Under the pieces are notes generated by a model. It worked only from the letters and a program-made list of their open reading frames with translations. It ran no database searches and had not been told where the DNA came from. Both the position numbers and the translations under genes were made by a program. A stretch of DNA of 64,000 nucleotides from Trichomonas vaginalis G3 (Eukaryota > Parabasalia > Trichomonadida > Trichomonadidae): NCBI RefSeq assembly GCF_026262505.1, contig NC_067205.1, positions 22,973,585-23,037,584 on the forward strand, given 5' to 3'. Below are positions 50,619-62,400 of the stretch, piece after piece (position 1 is the first letter of the stretch; every line of letters starts with the position of its first letter).

Positions 50619-51704
50619 ATGACTGAAGAGCAGGAGCTTTCTCATATAGGCGCATTATTTATCTGTAAGTGCTGTGGAAAGCTTGGTATAATTCCTGACT
50701 TCTTAAAAAAAGAAAATCAATCAGAAAATCTTACGATTTCAACAAGTCCTTCGAAATTACGTATCAAACTAATACAAAAGTCTGTGAGTATCGATACATC
50801 AATTAATTTGCAAGATTTGGATCAATATCAGAATTTTTTACAACTAGTCCAAGAAACAGACTGTGAAGAGACGCATTCATTACCTCTTTGTCCACATTGC
50901 TTACATAGAAAGCTCGTTCAGATTAATTCAATGATTCATCAAATAAAATTGCAAACTCAAGTTTTAAGAGAATTTACTAAAGAAGAATTCGACTCTCTTA
51001 AAGAAACAGCTCAAAAACAGATACAAATTTACAAAACTAATACAATTGCAATGAAAAAATATATTGATCTCCCAAATAAACAGATGATTTCATTACCAAT
51101 AAAGAAATCAGATCTCGAACTAGACAAAAACGTATTAAAACCATACGAAGACATTAAAATCGATTCAAAATACTCATTATTTAATCATTTGTTTGATATT
51201 GACCTGAAAGAACAAATGGGGCACATCAATGGACTTCGATTATCAATATTCCATCAAGAGTTCATACCGTTAAGCGAGTTAAACTCTGCTTTGATGGTTA
51301 TTTGTTTTTTAATACAAAACTTTTCAAGAATTCTCAACAGGAACCAAGTAAATATACAGTTCGGAGCAACAACATACGTTGAATTACCTCTAAAACCAAA
51401 CTCACCACCTGAAATTATCCCGTTTTCACTCCAAGGATACGATAATAAAAGTATTCGACTGTTTAATGTCGCAATTCATGTCCTCATGGTCATGACATAT
51501 GGTCTTTACTACAAAGATGAAGCATTTGATCCGTATTTTCATCCTCCTTGCGAAATTAACCTCCAAAAGCATACAATTGACGGATTCAACTATGATGTCA
51601 ATCCTCATTCTTTTTCTGACTGGAATCTACCAATGAAACTTTTACTTCATGCTCTGAAATTCATACAATCACAATTGATTTTATATAATCAATTGAATTT
51701 ATAA
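50619..51704 (+). CDS. ATG6: Beclin-1/Atg6-like autophagy protein
   Basis: 361 residues. Atg6 is a subunit of the Vps34 PI3-kinase complex that starts autophagosome formation and acts in endosome sorting. The N-terminus has the conserved zinc-ribbon-like CKCCGKLG (about 15-22) and a second pair CPHCLHRKL (about 90-98) that opens a coiled coil (about 95-145). The C-terminal evolutionarily conserved domain (about 190-361) shows the Beclin markers. It has a short GHINGLRL where Beclin has GTINGFRLG. Then come a helix SELNSALMVICFLI, a YVELPL strand, LFNVAIHVLMV, and the ending WNLPMKLLLHALKFIQSQL where Beclin has WTKALKFMLTNLK. It is shorter than human Beclin (450), mainly at the N-terminus, with no clear BH3 region. 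It is an intact gene followed by a decayed partial duplicate. Confidence 0.87.
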   Translation: MTEEQELSHIGALFICKCCGKLGIIPDFLKKENQSENLTISTSPSKLRIKLIQKSVSIDTSINLQDLDQYQNFLQLVQETDCEETHSLPLCPHCLHRKLVQINSMIHQIKLQTQVLREFTKEEFDSLKETAQKQIQIYKTNTIAMKKYIDLPNKQMISLPIKKSDLELDKNVLKPYEDIKIDSKYSLFNHLFDIDLKEQMGHINGLRLSIFHQEFIPLSELNSALMVICFLIQNFSRILNRNQVNIQFGATTYVELPLKPNSPPEIIPFSLQGYDNKSIRLFNVAIHVLMVMTYGLYYKDEAFDPYFHPPCEINLQKHTIDGFNYDVNPHSFSDWNLPMKLLLHALKFIQSQLILYNQLNL

Positions 51705-52198
51705 ATTGTTTGTTATAAATCATGTTTTTATATGTGTTTATTATATAATGCTTTTTATATTCGCTATTTTTATGGATGATACTTTTTTTTACTATAGAAT
51801 GATCATATTGCTGCAAAGTTTTCCATTGGAGTGTAAGTGCTGAAAAATCATATTTTTGAGATAAGTCTCCTGGAATGGCATATTGTTCCGCATTTAGATC
51901 TTGAAATGGATCTTTTTCTAGACAATTGAGTCAAAATTTCTCTTCACTCCCTATTTATCATTCAAGAAGACATTACATGCTTAAGTCCCCATGATTTTAT
52001 TACCGAACCTTGAGCCATACCAGTATATGATGTCATTTATGGCAACTTGCGCAGACAAAGTCCACATGAAAGTTTAAATGTATGTCTCTAATGAGGATAA
52101 TATACCCGACAGGTAGTGGAATATTCCACTTTGTCTGACACTTTAGAATTAAACAATTTCTGATTTCACAAATTATACCTCATGTGAGGCACTTTACA
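51705..52198. other. Spacer with relic of the 122-bp hairpin repeat
   Basis: About 490 bp between ATG6 and its decayed duplicate. It contains the relic repeat (51864-51935), a perfect 16-bp palindrome AGTGGAATATTCCACT (52115-52130) and CCTCATGTGAGG near 52180. No gene is seen. Confidence 0.6.
51864..51935 (+). repeat. Decayed copy of the 122-bp hairpin repeat
   Basis: GTCTCCTGGAATGGCATA, TTGTTCCGCATT and a later TAGACAATTGAGTC align in order with the H2-H3-H1 part of the unit at 11580-11650. The H3 stem is degraded and pairs poorly. It is the third locus of this repeat in the window. Confidence 0.7.
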
Positions 52199-52455
52199 GA
52201 GCATTATTTATCCGTATAAATACTGTAATAAGCTTGATATGATTCCGGATTTCTTAAGAAAAATAAACCAATCAGCAAATCTTGCGATTTCTATAAAATT
52301 TTCTAATAATCAATTGAATTTGTTTGAAAAGAAGCAATATTTGAGAATTTGCAATTTAATATGCACTTACTTCCATATAGCTTTAATCGCAATTTATTGT
52401 AATATATGTAAAGATCCATCGATTAAAGCTATACACGACAACACAATTTGATAAT
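52199..52455 (+). pseudogene. Decayed duplicate of the ATG6 5' end
   Basis: AGCATTATTTATCCGTA, then ATTCCGGATTTCTTAAGAAA and AATCAATCAGCAAATCTT-like sequence parallels the start of ATG6 at 50640-50760. In translation MIPDFLRKINQSANLAIS matches IIPDFLKKENQSENLTIS. The N-terminal ATG codons are replaced, the first CxxC is destroyed and the similarity fades after about 60 codons; the rest of the gene is absent. The piece is on the same strand, about 500 bp after the stop of ATG6, so it is a tandem partial duplicate. Confidence 0.85.
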
Positions 52456-52505
52456 ATGAATTGTATTTTCATTATGTTCACATTTTAACTTGGTATTTCA
52501 ATATT

Positions 52506-53538
52506 TTAGTGATGCAAAGATATGCTTAGTATTTGACAAGATGATAGTTTATATGCATTTCCAACAATATCAAAGGTTGATGCATGTTCTAATATATCAC
52601 CTTTAAAATTGTTTTCTGCTTTCTTTTTACTCTCATATACAAAAGAACACCCATGATCTGCATAATGAGATAAAAATAAATCAAATGGCTCATTTGGTGA
52701 AACACTTGAAATTAAATTACTTGCTGTATGTTCGATTGTGTTCTTATCGAAGAAGCAATCAATAATAGTTGGTTTGAATATAAATATAAAATATCCTTTA
52801 TTTCCTATGATTGAACAATATGAAAATTCATTTAAATCATTAGCAATTACATCACTTCCAACTTCAATATATAAAAAATTGCATTTTGTAAAATTTAATT
52901 CACCATAAACTGACATTCCATGACCATCTGGGCCTGATATGTTTGATACTGTTGTAAAATTCATAATACCTGTACCTGCTGGATAACCAATATAAAATGC
53001 AGGATTATTTTCAATTTCATATTGATAAGATGTATTTAAATTACTTACTTTGATATCTCCTCGCCAATAATTAAATGCAGCCTCATCTCCTTTGCATTGT
53101 GATACTGAACATTCAAATGCATAACTTTTGTTGTTACTATCATCTGGTAAACTAATTTCATATGCACATCCATACAAATGAATATTATCTGAAGTATTCT
53201 TCATTAATATTGAAAATGAACAACAAATACGAACTAAGATACAATCTGAATTTTCAATAAGGAATGATCCACCATGATCTGTGGAACTATTGTTGTGAAA
53301 AGAACATGCTTCAAGTAAAACTTTACTGTCAGAATTAAGATAAATTGCTCTACTTTGATAATGGAAAGAAAATACTGCTTGATTAATGTAATAATTGCCA
53401 TTTCCTGATATTGTTCCGTTTGTAGTTTTGTTAATAAACTCATTTGTGTTGTAATAATCAGAAAAACTTCTTTCAAGAAGCAATATCTTTGTTTCGCCTT
53501 TTGGTACCTTTCTAAATCTATTCCAAATTGCAATTTAC
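52506..53538 (-). pseudogene. Pmp-like beta-helix protein fragment
   Basis: An open stretch of about 340 codons of right-handed parallel beta-helix character. It has repeated N-rich turns and short hydrophobic strands (CSFHNNSSTDHGGSFLIENSD, split by turns; SVSQCKGDEAAFNYW; LNFTKCNFLYIE; FSYCSIIGNKGYF). This is the pattern of the large Pmp-like surface protein family of trichomonads. The frame has no ATG until well into the domain, no signal peptide and no membrane span, and ends with a stop soon after a weak C-terminus. I read it as a piece of a once larger surface-protein gene. A short secreted relative starting at an internal ATG cannot be excluded. Confidence 0.55.
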
Positions 53539-53865
53539 ACCATAATTTCATTCAGAAAAATCATAATGATGTTTTTTATTTTAATGGTCTTGAAAAAACC
53601 TTAAATAATCGACTCTTCATAAAATCAAAGACGGGAAAATAAGATTTATAATGCATATATTAATATTATCATTTTCATAAAAAGCACGTTATTCGTTTGT
53701 TTTTTGAACCGAAATTATCAATATTATGAACTTTATCACTAGTGGATTTGGGTTCAAAAAGATTTTAAAATCGAAATTATATAAAACACCGATCAACAAT
53801 TGAATCAAAAATAATCATAGTCTAAGAAATTATTTGATTTTTTTAAAAAAAAAGTTCAAGAAAAA
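53539..53865. other. Short AT-rich spacer
   Basis: About 330 bp between the beta-helix fragment and the stop of xanthine dehydrogenase. Nothing recognisable. Confidence 0.6.
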
Positions 53866-56800
53866 TTACTTCGAAATCTTTGGTGCTGAAAGCACGCGAA
53901 TTCTGTCTGATGTTAATGGGTAGTCGATCTGGAAGTCATCGGAGAGACCGTTTTCCTTGCGACTGTACTTGATAGCATCGACAATAGCAAATGCAATAGA
54001 GTTTGCAAGCAAAAGGGGTGGTTCACCAATAGCTTTAGATGAGTAAACACCGAGTGGGTTCTGTGAGTGTGGCAACAAACCGACGTGGAACTTGATTGGA
54101 ACATCATTCCATCCTGGAATCTTGTAGTAGCCTGGTCCGTTTGTCTGTACGTGGCCTGGACGAACCCATTTGTTCTTCTCATCGCCAGTGATGAACTCTT
54201 CCATTGTTAACCAGCCGTAGCCTTGCAAGAAACCACCTTCGATCTGACCCATGTCGATAGCTGGGTTAAGTGGATCTCCTGCATCGAAAACAATGTCTGA
54301 TCTGATGACTTGGTGGTCGCCTGTCAATGTGTCGATTTCAACTTCACTTGCAGAAGCACCGTAAACGTAGTACTGGAATGGCATTCCTTGTTTCTTGACG
54401 AAATCGAATCCGACATTTGGCATACCGTAGTATCCATGAGCAGTCAAATCAATTTTGTCGAACCATGCAGCGCGGCATGCATCAGCCCATGATCTGCCTG
54501 GTGTTCTGTACTTAGCCAAACGCATGTTCAACTGTGCGCAAGCATGTAAAATAGCATGGCCGTTCAAATCAGCGCCAGATGAAGCAGCTGTTGCTGATGT
54601 GTTTGCAACTTTGTCTGTTGATGTTTCTTCGATGTGGATCAAGTCAATTGGAACATTAAGTGCTGAAGCTGCGACTTGGCACATCTTTGTATGAAGGCCT
54701 TGACCCATTTCGACACCACCGTGTGACAAAAGGATTGTGCCATCTTTGTAGATGTGGATCAAACAGCCAGATTGGTTCAATGTTCCGAATGTGAATGCGA
54801 TACCGAACTTCAAAGGAGCCATGGCCAAACCACGCTTCTTGTACTTGTGTGTAGCATTGAATTCTTCAATGCGCTTACGTTCCTTGTTGATGTCGAATCT
54901 GTTCTTGATGTATTGCCATGATGGAACAACGTTGCAGTTATCCAAAACAGTTCCGAAATGAGTGACATCGCCTTCACGATACAAGTTCATGTAGCGGATG
55001 TCATTGACTGGCTTCTTCAAGTAGTTTGCGACGTGTTCAAGAACTGTTTCCATAACTAAGACACCTTGTGGAGCACCGAAACCACGGAAAGCAGTGTGTG
55101 ACATGTTGTTTGTCTTGCACATCCATGTATCTGCACAGAGATTTGGAATCTTGTATGATGAATCAGCATGAAGTAATGCTCTGTCTGTGATGGCCAAACT
55201 CAAGTCAAGTGACCAGCCGCAGTCAGCGTACATATCTGTCTTGTATGAGATGATTCTGCCATCGCGGTTGAAGCCAACTTTGTATGTTGCGTAGAATGGA
55301 TGGCGACCGCCCATGATTGCCATGTCATCGTTTCTGTCGAGAACCATTCTGACAGGGCGTTTCAATTTCTGTGCTGCAACGGCAACAGCGTTTGAAATCA
55401 TGATTGATCTTGTTTCCTTAGATCCAAATCCACCTCCCAATCTCTTTACGTGGACTTCAACTTGGTTGGCTGGAATGTTGCAGACACGAGCGATTTCTGC
55501 TTGTGTGAATGTTGGATTCTGTGTGGAAGCGTAGATGTTGAGATGTCCGTTTTCTCCTGGAACAGCTTGGCATGCGTGTGTTTCCAAGTAGAAATGAGAC
55601 TGAACGCCCATTGATGTATTTCCTTCGATGACGTAATCAGCTTCTTTGAATCCTTTCTCGATATCACCATCAGCAACTTGGTGATGGATTGGATAGTATG
55701 ACTTAGCTTTGATTGCATCTTGTATTGATACAATTGCTGGAAGTTTTTTGTATTCAATCTTAGCGAGTTTTGATGCTCTGTAAGCTGTAACTTGGTCTTT
55801 AGCAATGACCATGGCTATTGGTTGTCCTTCGAAGACAACTTCGTCTTCTGCAAGAACGCGTTCATCTTTCATGACATCGCCAACCCAGTTGACACCTTTG
55901 ATGTCTTTGTATGTGACAACATCAACAACTCCTGGATATTCCAAGCACTTGGAATAATCTGCTTTGACAATCTTTCCGTGTGGAATTGTGCTCAAAACGA
56001 AATAAGCGTGCAAACCATGTGGAAATGTTGGTAAATCATCGGTGTAAACAGCTTCACCTGTTGTCTGTTGTGCACTTGAACGCATGTGAAGTGGTGAATG
56101 GACGTAGTTTGGCTGTTTCTTCAGTTTGACGTCTTCTTTCATCTGACCATCAATGATCATGTTTGCGCGTGTAACAGAGAACTCAGCACCTGGACGTTCG
56201 ATGATGCCACAGGCTGATTCATCGTGTGGACGGCCGCGCTCTTTCTCTGTCTGGTGGAAGAAGCGGAAGAGGAATGAGCGAGCAAGTTCACGGCGGAATT
56301 CAACATGTCCACCTGGTGCATTCTCAGTAAGTGGTAAATCTTCTTCATTAACTATGCGCATTGCCTCTTGGATGTTTGGTAATGTGAATTCCTTGCCAAT
56401 AAGGAACTTCTCTGCCTTCTTTGCGCGTTGTGGGAAGGCGGCCATACCTGAATATCCAAGGGAAATGTATTCGATCTTATTATCTGGAGAAATACGGACT
56501 TTGAATGCGGAAGAAACGATGCAGATATCATCTTCACGACGATGAGCTTGTTTGAAAACAAAGAAGTGCTCGTTTTCCTTCATCAAAGGAACATCGATCT
56601 GAGTAATGACATCTTGTGGAGATAATTTGATCTTCCTGTATCCGGTGAAGAAATCTGTCATCGGTTCAAGTCTGAACTTGCCTGTATCTGCGTTCTTGAT
56701 ATGTAAGATTGCATCAGCAGCAAGTAAGAAATTGGACATGTCTGTAACAGCGCCGGCATGGACAATGTTGCCAACAACGCATGCTGTATTACGAATCTGT

Positions 56801-57792
56801 GTAGAAGAGAAAACTGCAAGGCGATCAGCAAGTTCGCGAAGGATACGGCCTTCGTGTGGCTTGACAACTGATAACTGGTGCTTGCAGAACATCTCGATGT
56901 CTTGGAGAGATGTATTTGCTCCGAAAGTAAGATTTCCGTCTTTGATCGAAATGTTGTAGAGTTCTGGAATACGATGCGTAGAGATATATACTGGACGTGT
57001 GGGACCGGCCCATTTGATGTCGATAAGGACTTCTGAGCCACCAACAATTATTTCGGCTTTTGGATTTTCTTTCTTGATCTCCAAAACCTGCTCAACAGTT
57101 GTTGGGATGTAGAAGTCGTAGTTCTTGTAGTGCAAACGAACTGGGTGTTCGCATGATCCTTGGAATTCGATAGGAACTTCAGGAACAACGTTAGTAGCCT
57201 TTGATTTCTGATATGTATCCTTTACAGAAGAATCGTTTGGTTTGTTATCTGTGGAAAATTCTCTCATTGCTTCTTGGATTCCACGATAGCCGGTGCATCT
57301 GCACAAGTTTCCATCGAAATGCTCATCAATCTGATGGGTCGTTGGCTTTGGATTTTCAAGGAGAAGAGAATATCCGTTCATGATGAAGCCTGGAGTGCAG
57401 TAGCCGCACTGTGTACCATGATGCTCGACAAAAGCTTGCTGGATTGGGTTAATTCCTTTTTCTACAGTGCCTAAGCCTTCGATTGTTGTAATAGTTTGGT
57501 GATGTACCTGGGCAACTGGCATAAGGCAAGAGTTAACCGATCTATGGCGAATTGTTTTCGAAATTGGGTCGAATGAGGAGACAAGTACGGTGCAGGCACC
57601 ACAACCACCTTCACCACAGCCGATCTTTGTACCTTTAAGATTGGTTTCGTCCAATCTTAACCAAGAGGCCAAAGACATTGTTGGATCGAATGTTCCTTCT
57701 TCGAGGACCATCTTCTTTCCATTCAGGACAAACTCAATGCAGTTAGCAAAGTTCGAACCTGTAAATGTGCGTTGACTAGTTGAAGAAAGCAT
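53866..57792 (-). CDS. XDH: Xanthine dehydrogenase (molybdenum hydroxylase)
   Basis: 1308 residues, full length for the family. It oxidises hypoxanthine and xanthine to urate, passing electrons from a molybdenum cofactor through two 2Fe-2S clusters to FAD and then NAD or oxygen. All parts are present in order. The plant-type 2Fe-2S domain reads CGEGGCGACTV (C59, C64, C67). The second cluster reads CGYCTPGF and NLCRCTGYRG (about 129-170). The FAD domain (about 215-520) has VGGSEVLID. The hammerhead and Mo domains (about 560-1290) have GGGFGSKETRS, AFRGFGAPQG, EMGQGLHTK and the catalytic Glu in KAIGEPPLLLA. The Glu of KETRS and the Arg of AFRGFG are the residues that mark xanthine dehydrogenase rather than aldehyde oxidase. 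There is no intron or break. The gene is visibly GC-richer (mid-40s percent by eye) with C/G-ending codons, unlike its neighbours; this may mean high expression or acquisition. Confidence 0.95.
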   Translation of the reverse strand: MLSSTSQRTFTGSNFANCIEFVLNGKKMVLEEGTFDPTMSLASWLRLDETNLKGTKIGCGEGGCGACTVLVSSFDPISKTIRHRSVNSCLMPVAQVHHQTITTIEGLGTVEKGINPIQQAFVEHHGTQCGYCTPGFIMNGYSLLLENPKPTTHQIDEHFDGNLCRCTGYRGIQEAMREFSTDNKPNDSSVKDTYQKSKATNVVPEVPIEFQGSCEHPVRLHYKNYDFYIPTTVEQVLEIKKENPKAEIIVGGSEVLIDIKWAGPTRPVYISTHRIPELYNISIKDGNLTFGANTSLQDIEMFCKHQLSVVKPHEGRILRELADRLAVFSSTQIRNTACVVGNIVHAGAVTDMSNFLLAADAILHIKNADTGKFRLEPMTDFFTGYRKIKLSPQDVITQIDVPLMKENEHFFVFKQAHRREDDICIVSSAFKVRISPDNKIEYISLGYSGMAAFPQRAKKAEKFLIGKEFTLPNIQEAMRIVNEEDLPLTENAPGGHVEFRRELARSFLFRFFHQTEKERGRPHDESACGIIERPGAEFSVTRANMIIDGQMKEDVKLKKQPNYVHSPLHMRSSAQQTTGEAVYTDDLPTFPHGLHAYFVLSTIPHGKIVKADYSKCLEYPGVVDVVTYKDIKGVNWVGDVMKDERVLAEDEVVFEGQPIAMVIAKDQVTAYRASKLAKIEYKKLPAIVSIQDAIKAKSYYPIHHQVADGDIEKGFKEADYVIEGNTSMGVQSHFYLETHACQAVPGENGHLNIYASTQNPTFTQAEIARVCNIPANQVEVHVKRLGGGFGSKETRSIMISNAVAVAAQKLKRPVRMVLDRNDDMAIMGGRHPFYATYKVGFNRDGRIISYKTDMYADCGWSLDLSLAITDRALLHADSSYKIPNLCADTWMCKTNNMSHTAFRGFGAPQGVLVMETVLEHVANYLKKPVNDIRYMNLYREGDVTHFGTVLDNCNVVPSWQYIKNRFDINKERKRIEEFNATHKYKKRGLAMAPLKFGIAFTFGTLNQSGCLIHIYKDGTILLSHGGVEMGQGLHTKMCQVAASALNVPIDLIHIEETSTDKVANTSATAASSGADLNGHAILHACAQLNMRLAKYRTPGRSWADACRAAWFDKIDLTAHGYYGMPNVGFDFVKKQGMPFQYYVYGASASEVEIDTLTGDHQVIRSDIVFDAGDPLNPAIDMGQIEGGFLQGYGWLTMEEFITGDEKNKWVRPGHVQTNGPGYYKIPGWNDVPIKFHVGLLPHSQNPLGVYSSKAIGEPPLLLANSIAFAIVDAIKYSRKENGLSDDFQIDYPLTSDRIRVLSAPKISK

Positions 57793-59407
57793 TAAAAGTT
57801 ATATTGTATAATAAGATAGAAAATTGAATACCAAAACGACGACGTGTCTCAATTTAAACAATTGCTTCACAAATTGAGAGCCCATCGTTTTTCAATTTTT
57901 TGATAGGCACATTTATAGCAACCATTAGCTCTATACCAATAACAAAAATTAATTTAAGGTGAAGTTAAATAAACTTCTCAATTCTGAGAAATCGAAAATA
58001 TTATAAGATATTGTTATTGTAAAAATGGGTGAAATTATACATTAATTTCATAAAATCAAGATTCATTCAATTTCAACTGAAATATAAAACTCAAAACAAT
58101 ACAAATATTAATTGTTCATCGATATACATCAATATATGAACTATCATTAAAAATAATTTGATAGAAAACGATCTGAAACAAAATTCAGAAATCTGAATTA
58201 TCATTATTTCTCAATCAATGTTACTTGATTTTCTTTTTCAATACTATTGAATTTTGGATGTTGAATTGAACTTTTGGATCCTAACGATCAATTAGGCAAT
58301 AAACATGAACATTATGATTCAAAACTTTTTTCCCTCATAGATAAATGAAATTCCGTTTTTATGAATAAAAAGGATGAAATTTGGCAAAATACTTTATATT
58401 CTTGAAGTTATAACAAGCGAGTTATTGATATTTATCTATAGTTAGATGTTCGAAAAATAAGGTTCGAAATCTGAAAACAATATTGCGACAAAAATCTTTT
58501 TCAGACTAACTGAACTGCTTAGTTAGGTTTTTCTATGGATGAAGGAGCGGAAGGGAGTGTATGAAACATAATGTTTGGGTAAATATTTCACATAAAAATC
58601 AAAATGATACATAATTAAATTTCAATTCAGTTATCTTAATTTCTAAGTACATGTTCAAATTTTAATTGAGAGTATCTCTGATAAATTGAGTATTTTTGTT
58701 ATTTTGAAATTTTATTGGACTTCACAGTTTGCTCAAAACAGATTATTATAGTACAATATGTGTGGGTTTGATAAATTACAGCCGGTATGTGTTATTTTGA
58801 GTTTTGATACCATTCAAAAGAGAAATTGCGCAAGCAGGATCAATCGATGATGGCTTCTCACAAAGACTAAATCTGCAATTGCAACCATTCAGCACCATCT
58901 AGAAAATCGAAAGAAAAAAGAAAAATAATCAGGTAAAAATGATTAACAATGGCTCAACTTTCATTAATACCCTCCAACCAATATTATATGCGACTATGAG
59001 ACTTATTTTGTAGGATATGAATTTTGGTTGACTTCGCAAACAAAAATAATTGACCAAGCGATTATTTTTTCTTCAATTTTTGATAGTTGATTTTGGATAT
59101 AAAAGCAAAAATATTAAATCAACAATCGAAATATTCAATATGTTGATTGAAATTCAATTATCTTTCAGAAACTTTCGCCATTTTAAATCTGAGTTCAAAT
59201 ATTTTTCACTATACAAGAAATGCATATCTTTTTAACGAAAGGTTTTGCTTTTCACTACTGAATTGTTTGAGAAATCCTAAATTTTGAATAATTGTAAACC
59301 CCACAGTTTTTACATTAAACCATGAATTTGGAATAAAATATTACAAATGATTAGCCCTGCGAAATTAATAATTTTTTTCTAAAAAAGTGCTTACTAACTT
59401 TTGTTGT
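57793..59407. other. Divergent intergenic region, AT-rich
   Basis: About 1.6 kb between the leftward xanthine dehydrogenase and the rightward cyclase-like gene. No AAAAGTGAC motif lies near the dehydrogenase start. Before the cyclase-like ATG is AAAAAAGTGC (59381-59390), a near variant, 18 bp upstream. A 61-codon frame near 59050 has no support. Confidence 0.6.
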
Positions 59408-62400
59408 ATGGAGAAAAATGGCTTTCCTATCTGGACTACGCTTGATCACTGGCCTCTATACTATCATTTTTATCACTACATATCAATAAGGCAAGAAACC
59501 AATTACCTTTTACGCAATGTTGTCGATATTATATTTTCACTTCAAATTTTGTTAAAGCTTTCTTTGATTCCAGTTATCCTTTCAACACAAAATAGCAGTC
59601 GCTTTTGCGTAGTCATCGGAAAACTTCTCAATCAAATCATGACTCTCGAATTTATCAATAGTACTTATCTGACTTTAGTTGTTTTCTCATACGTTCTTTT
59701 ATTTACATTATATATCATATATTACTTCTATAACCTCGGCAAATTGTTCATACATCACTCGTCAATTTTATTAAATTTCAATTTACAAGAAATCGCTCCA
59801 TTATCACTGTTTTACGCAGCTCAGTGTCTTAAGCGACAGATTGAAGACGTAATCAATGGGAAAAGCAATTATCTTTTACTAGTTTTATCAAGTTTATCAT
59901 TTTTAGTCTTAATTTATTACACATACGTTGGCTGTGCCTTTAGAATTGCCAAGTACGGCAGGAGATGCATTTCTTACGCTTTTTGGTGCAGTTTTGACGC
60001 ATTTTGGATAATAATTGTTCCAAATATCCTTCAACTCATTTGGATTACGCATGATTACTTTTCTTATGGTATCTACATATCATTGGGATTATCCCTAGCG
60101 TTTTCCACTGCTTGTTTACTTTGGCTTGGCACTTTTCCTTACATTGAAAAAAAATCAAATGTTTTTGCTATAAATATCTTCGGAATTACATGTTTTATAT
60201 TAATATTAGAGATATTATTTGTCGCCAAAGTGATTAGTATACGTGTAACTATTATTTTGATCATTGTTTCTGTTGTTTCATGGAAATTATTTTTAGGAAA
60301 TCAAATTTTCAACTTTTTTTGCTATATGATTGAAAAAATTTCCAAATTCGATCCAGATGATCTGTTTGATCTTGATAACAATGTCCAATTACCTCAAATT
60401 AAGACTTTTTATTTGATAATTTTATGTCGATATCTTATTCTCAAAAATTACAAAGATATTCATACATTATTAGTTGCTGCCGTTGATAGTGAACGGGATC
60501 TTAAACTAACTCTTGAATGTTCAAGGATGTTGATGGTAAGAACAATAATTCCTTTGCAATTACGAAAAAAAATCAACGAAATTGACAAGAAAAGGTTGAT
60601 TTTTTATTGGAGACCATTGTTATGCCAAATCCAATATTACATAGACAAATTAATTGTCACTAAAATGGATGTTGACTGGTCTATTTCCATTTTGGAACAT
60701 TTGAAATCGAAAGTCAAAGTAAGTTTATATAGTTTTGTGAATTCTCTTTGCGAAAACAACTTAAATAAAAGGAGATTCACTTGTGCATTGAACCATTCTA
60801 TATTATGCCAGAATTTAATGGACTTAGCTGAGTATTCTCTTGAAGGAAGTCCTTTGGCTTTGGATTTGAATGAATGTTATTCTGATTTTTTGTCAAAAAT
60901 CGGCGGAGATTTCGAAAGAATCGAAAAACTCAAGAAAAAAGCGGATGAAGTCAAAATATCTTTTATCAAAATGGAAAATGAAAACCACTTGTTCCTTTCC
61001 AACAAAAAATATATGCCGAATAATTTGAATGAAAACGTGACACATGAACAACTTTTGAATTATCAAAATTTAATTGATCAAATTCCATTTTATACCATTA
61101 ATTTAATGATATTTTTATGTTTTGTTTTAGGTTTTTTCTTGTTGTTTCCTATTGTTTCAATAAGATATTATACTATATCAACTGTTTTCGATCCAGACAT
61201 TTATTTCGATCATTATCATTCGCCAATACATTTCAAGAACTTCCTTTTGTTAAGAAATATTGATATTTACACAAAAGTTTATTTGTCAAAAAATATGTCA
61301 CTTTTTGATGATTTGTCACCAACATCTATATCGAATATTAAGCTTTATTTGAATAGTTTGGTTTGCCCTAATGACAGAAAACTTATATTTGATGGTGCGG
61401 GAGAAAACGTGTCAAATTTTCCTGACACTTTTTATAATTTCATGGCTGATCAAGAAATATTTTTTTCTGATGATTTAAATGGTTACAAACATATTTTAAA
61501 CGGTCACAAACAACTTGTTAGTATTGATAGTTTATTCAAAAACTTAACAGGGAGGTATTTATTATGTACGAAGCAAATGAGTTTAAAAGGTTCTCAAAGA
61601 CAAATTTTTGTTTGTGTTGGAGTGTCACTTTTAGTTTTTATTTGTTTGATATATTTTATTTTAGTGAGATACAAAAGGAACTTAAACAAAATAGTCGAGG
61701 TATTCGCGAATATCGAGATGAGTACTTTGGAAGAATTCAGATCAAAATTATTTGTCACTTTACATCAAACCGCAACCGCCATAAACGATTACGACTCAGA
61801 ATTTATGACAGTTGTTGATAATGATGGTGCCTTGGATTTGGAAGAGATAGAAGCAGATGAGAACCAAACGAATTTGAATAATAACGATGATACTGATTTA
61901 ATCGAAGAATATTTGACGGCACCCATTTTCTTTAAGGTGTATGACCCTGCAATTCCAAGAACTTTTTTAGTTTTTATTTTTTGTTTGTTTATAATAAGAT
62001 ATTCTATTGTTCCTATAACTACAGAATCATACAAGCAATCTAGAAAGATGTATATTACTAATAAAGTCATGGAGCAGATAGAACTTGAGTTAATTTCAAA
62101 TTTATTATTAGAAATTGATTCATCATTTGCGAATTTATCAGGAATTGTTGAAATTTATCCGAAAAAAGTGAATTTTACTGGAGATATTGATAAGAATTTG
62201 CAATTTATACTTTCGAAATGGAATGTTTTCATTGATGATTATAAGAGTTATAATAGATCAGAAAAACTGAATGTTATTTCTTCTGTTTTAGACATGTTGA
62301 CGCCGATTTACAATGAATATCATGATTTTAATACAACTTTTAATGATTCCAATGCGAAATATGCTGAAATATTCCATTGGTTGATAACTTTCTTGTTGTT

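Noticed and set aside
56153-56545. 130-codon plus-strand frame inside the xanthine dehydrogenase gene
   Set aside because: Antisense shadow of the dehydrogenase, caused by its GC-richer codon use.
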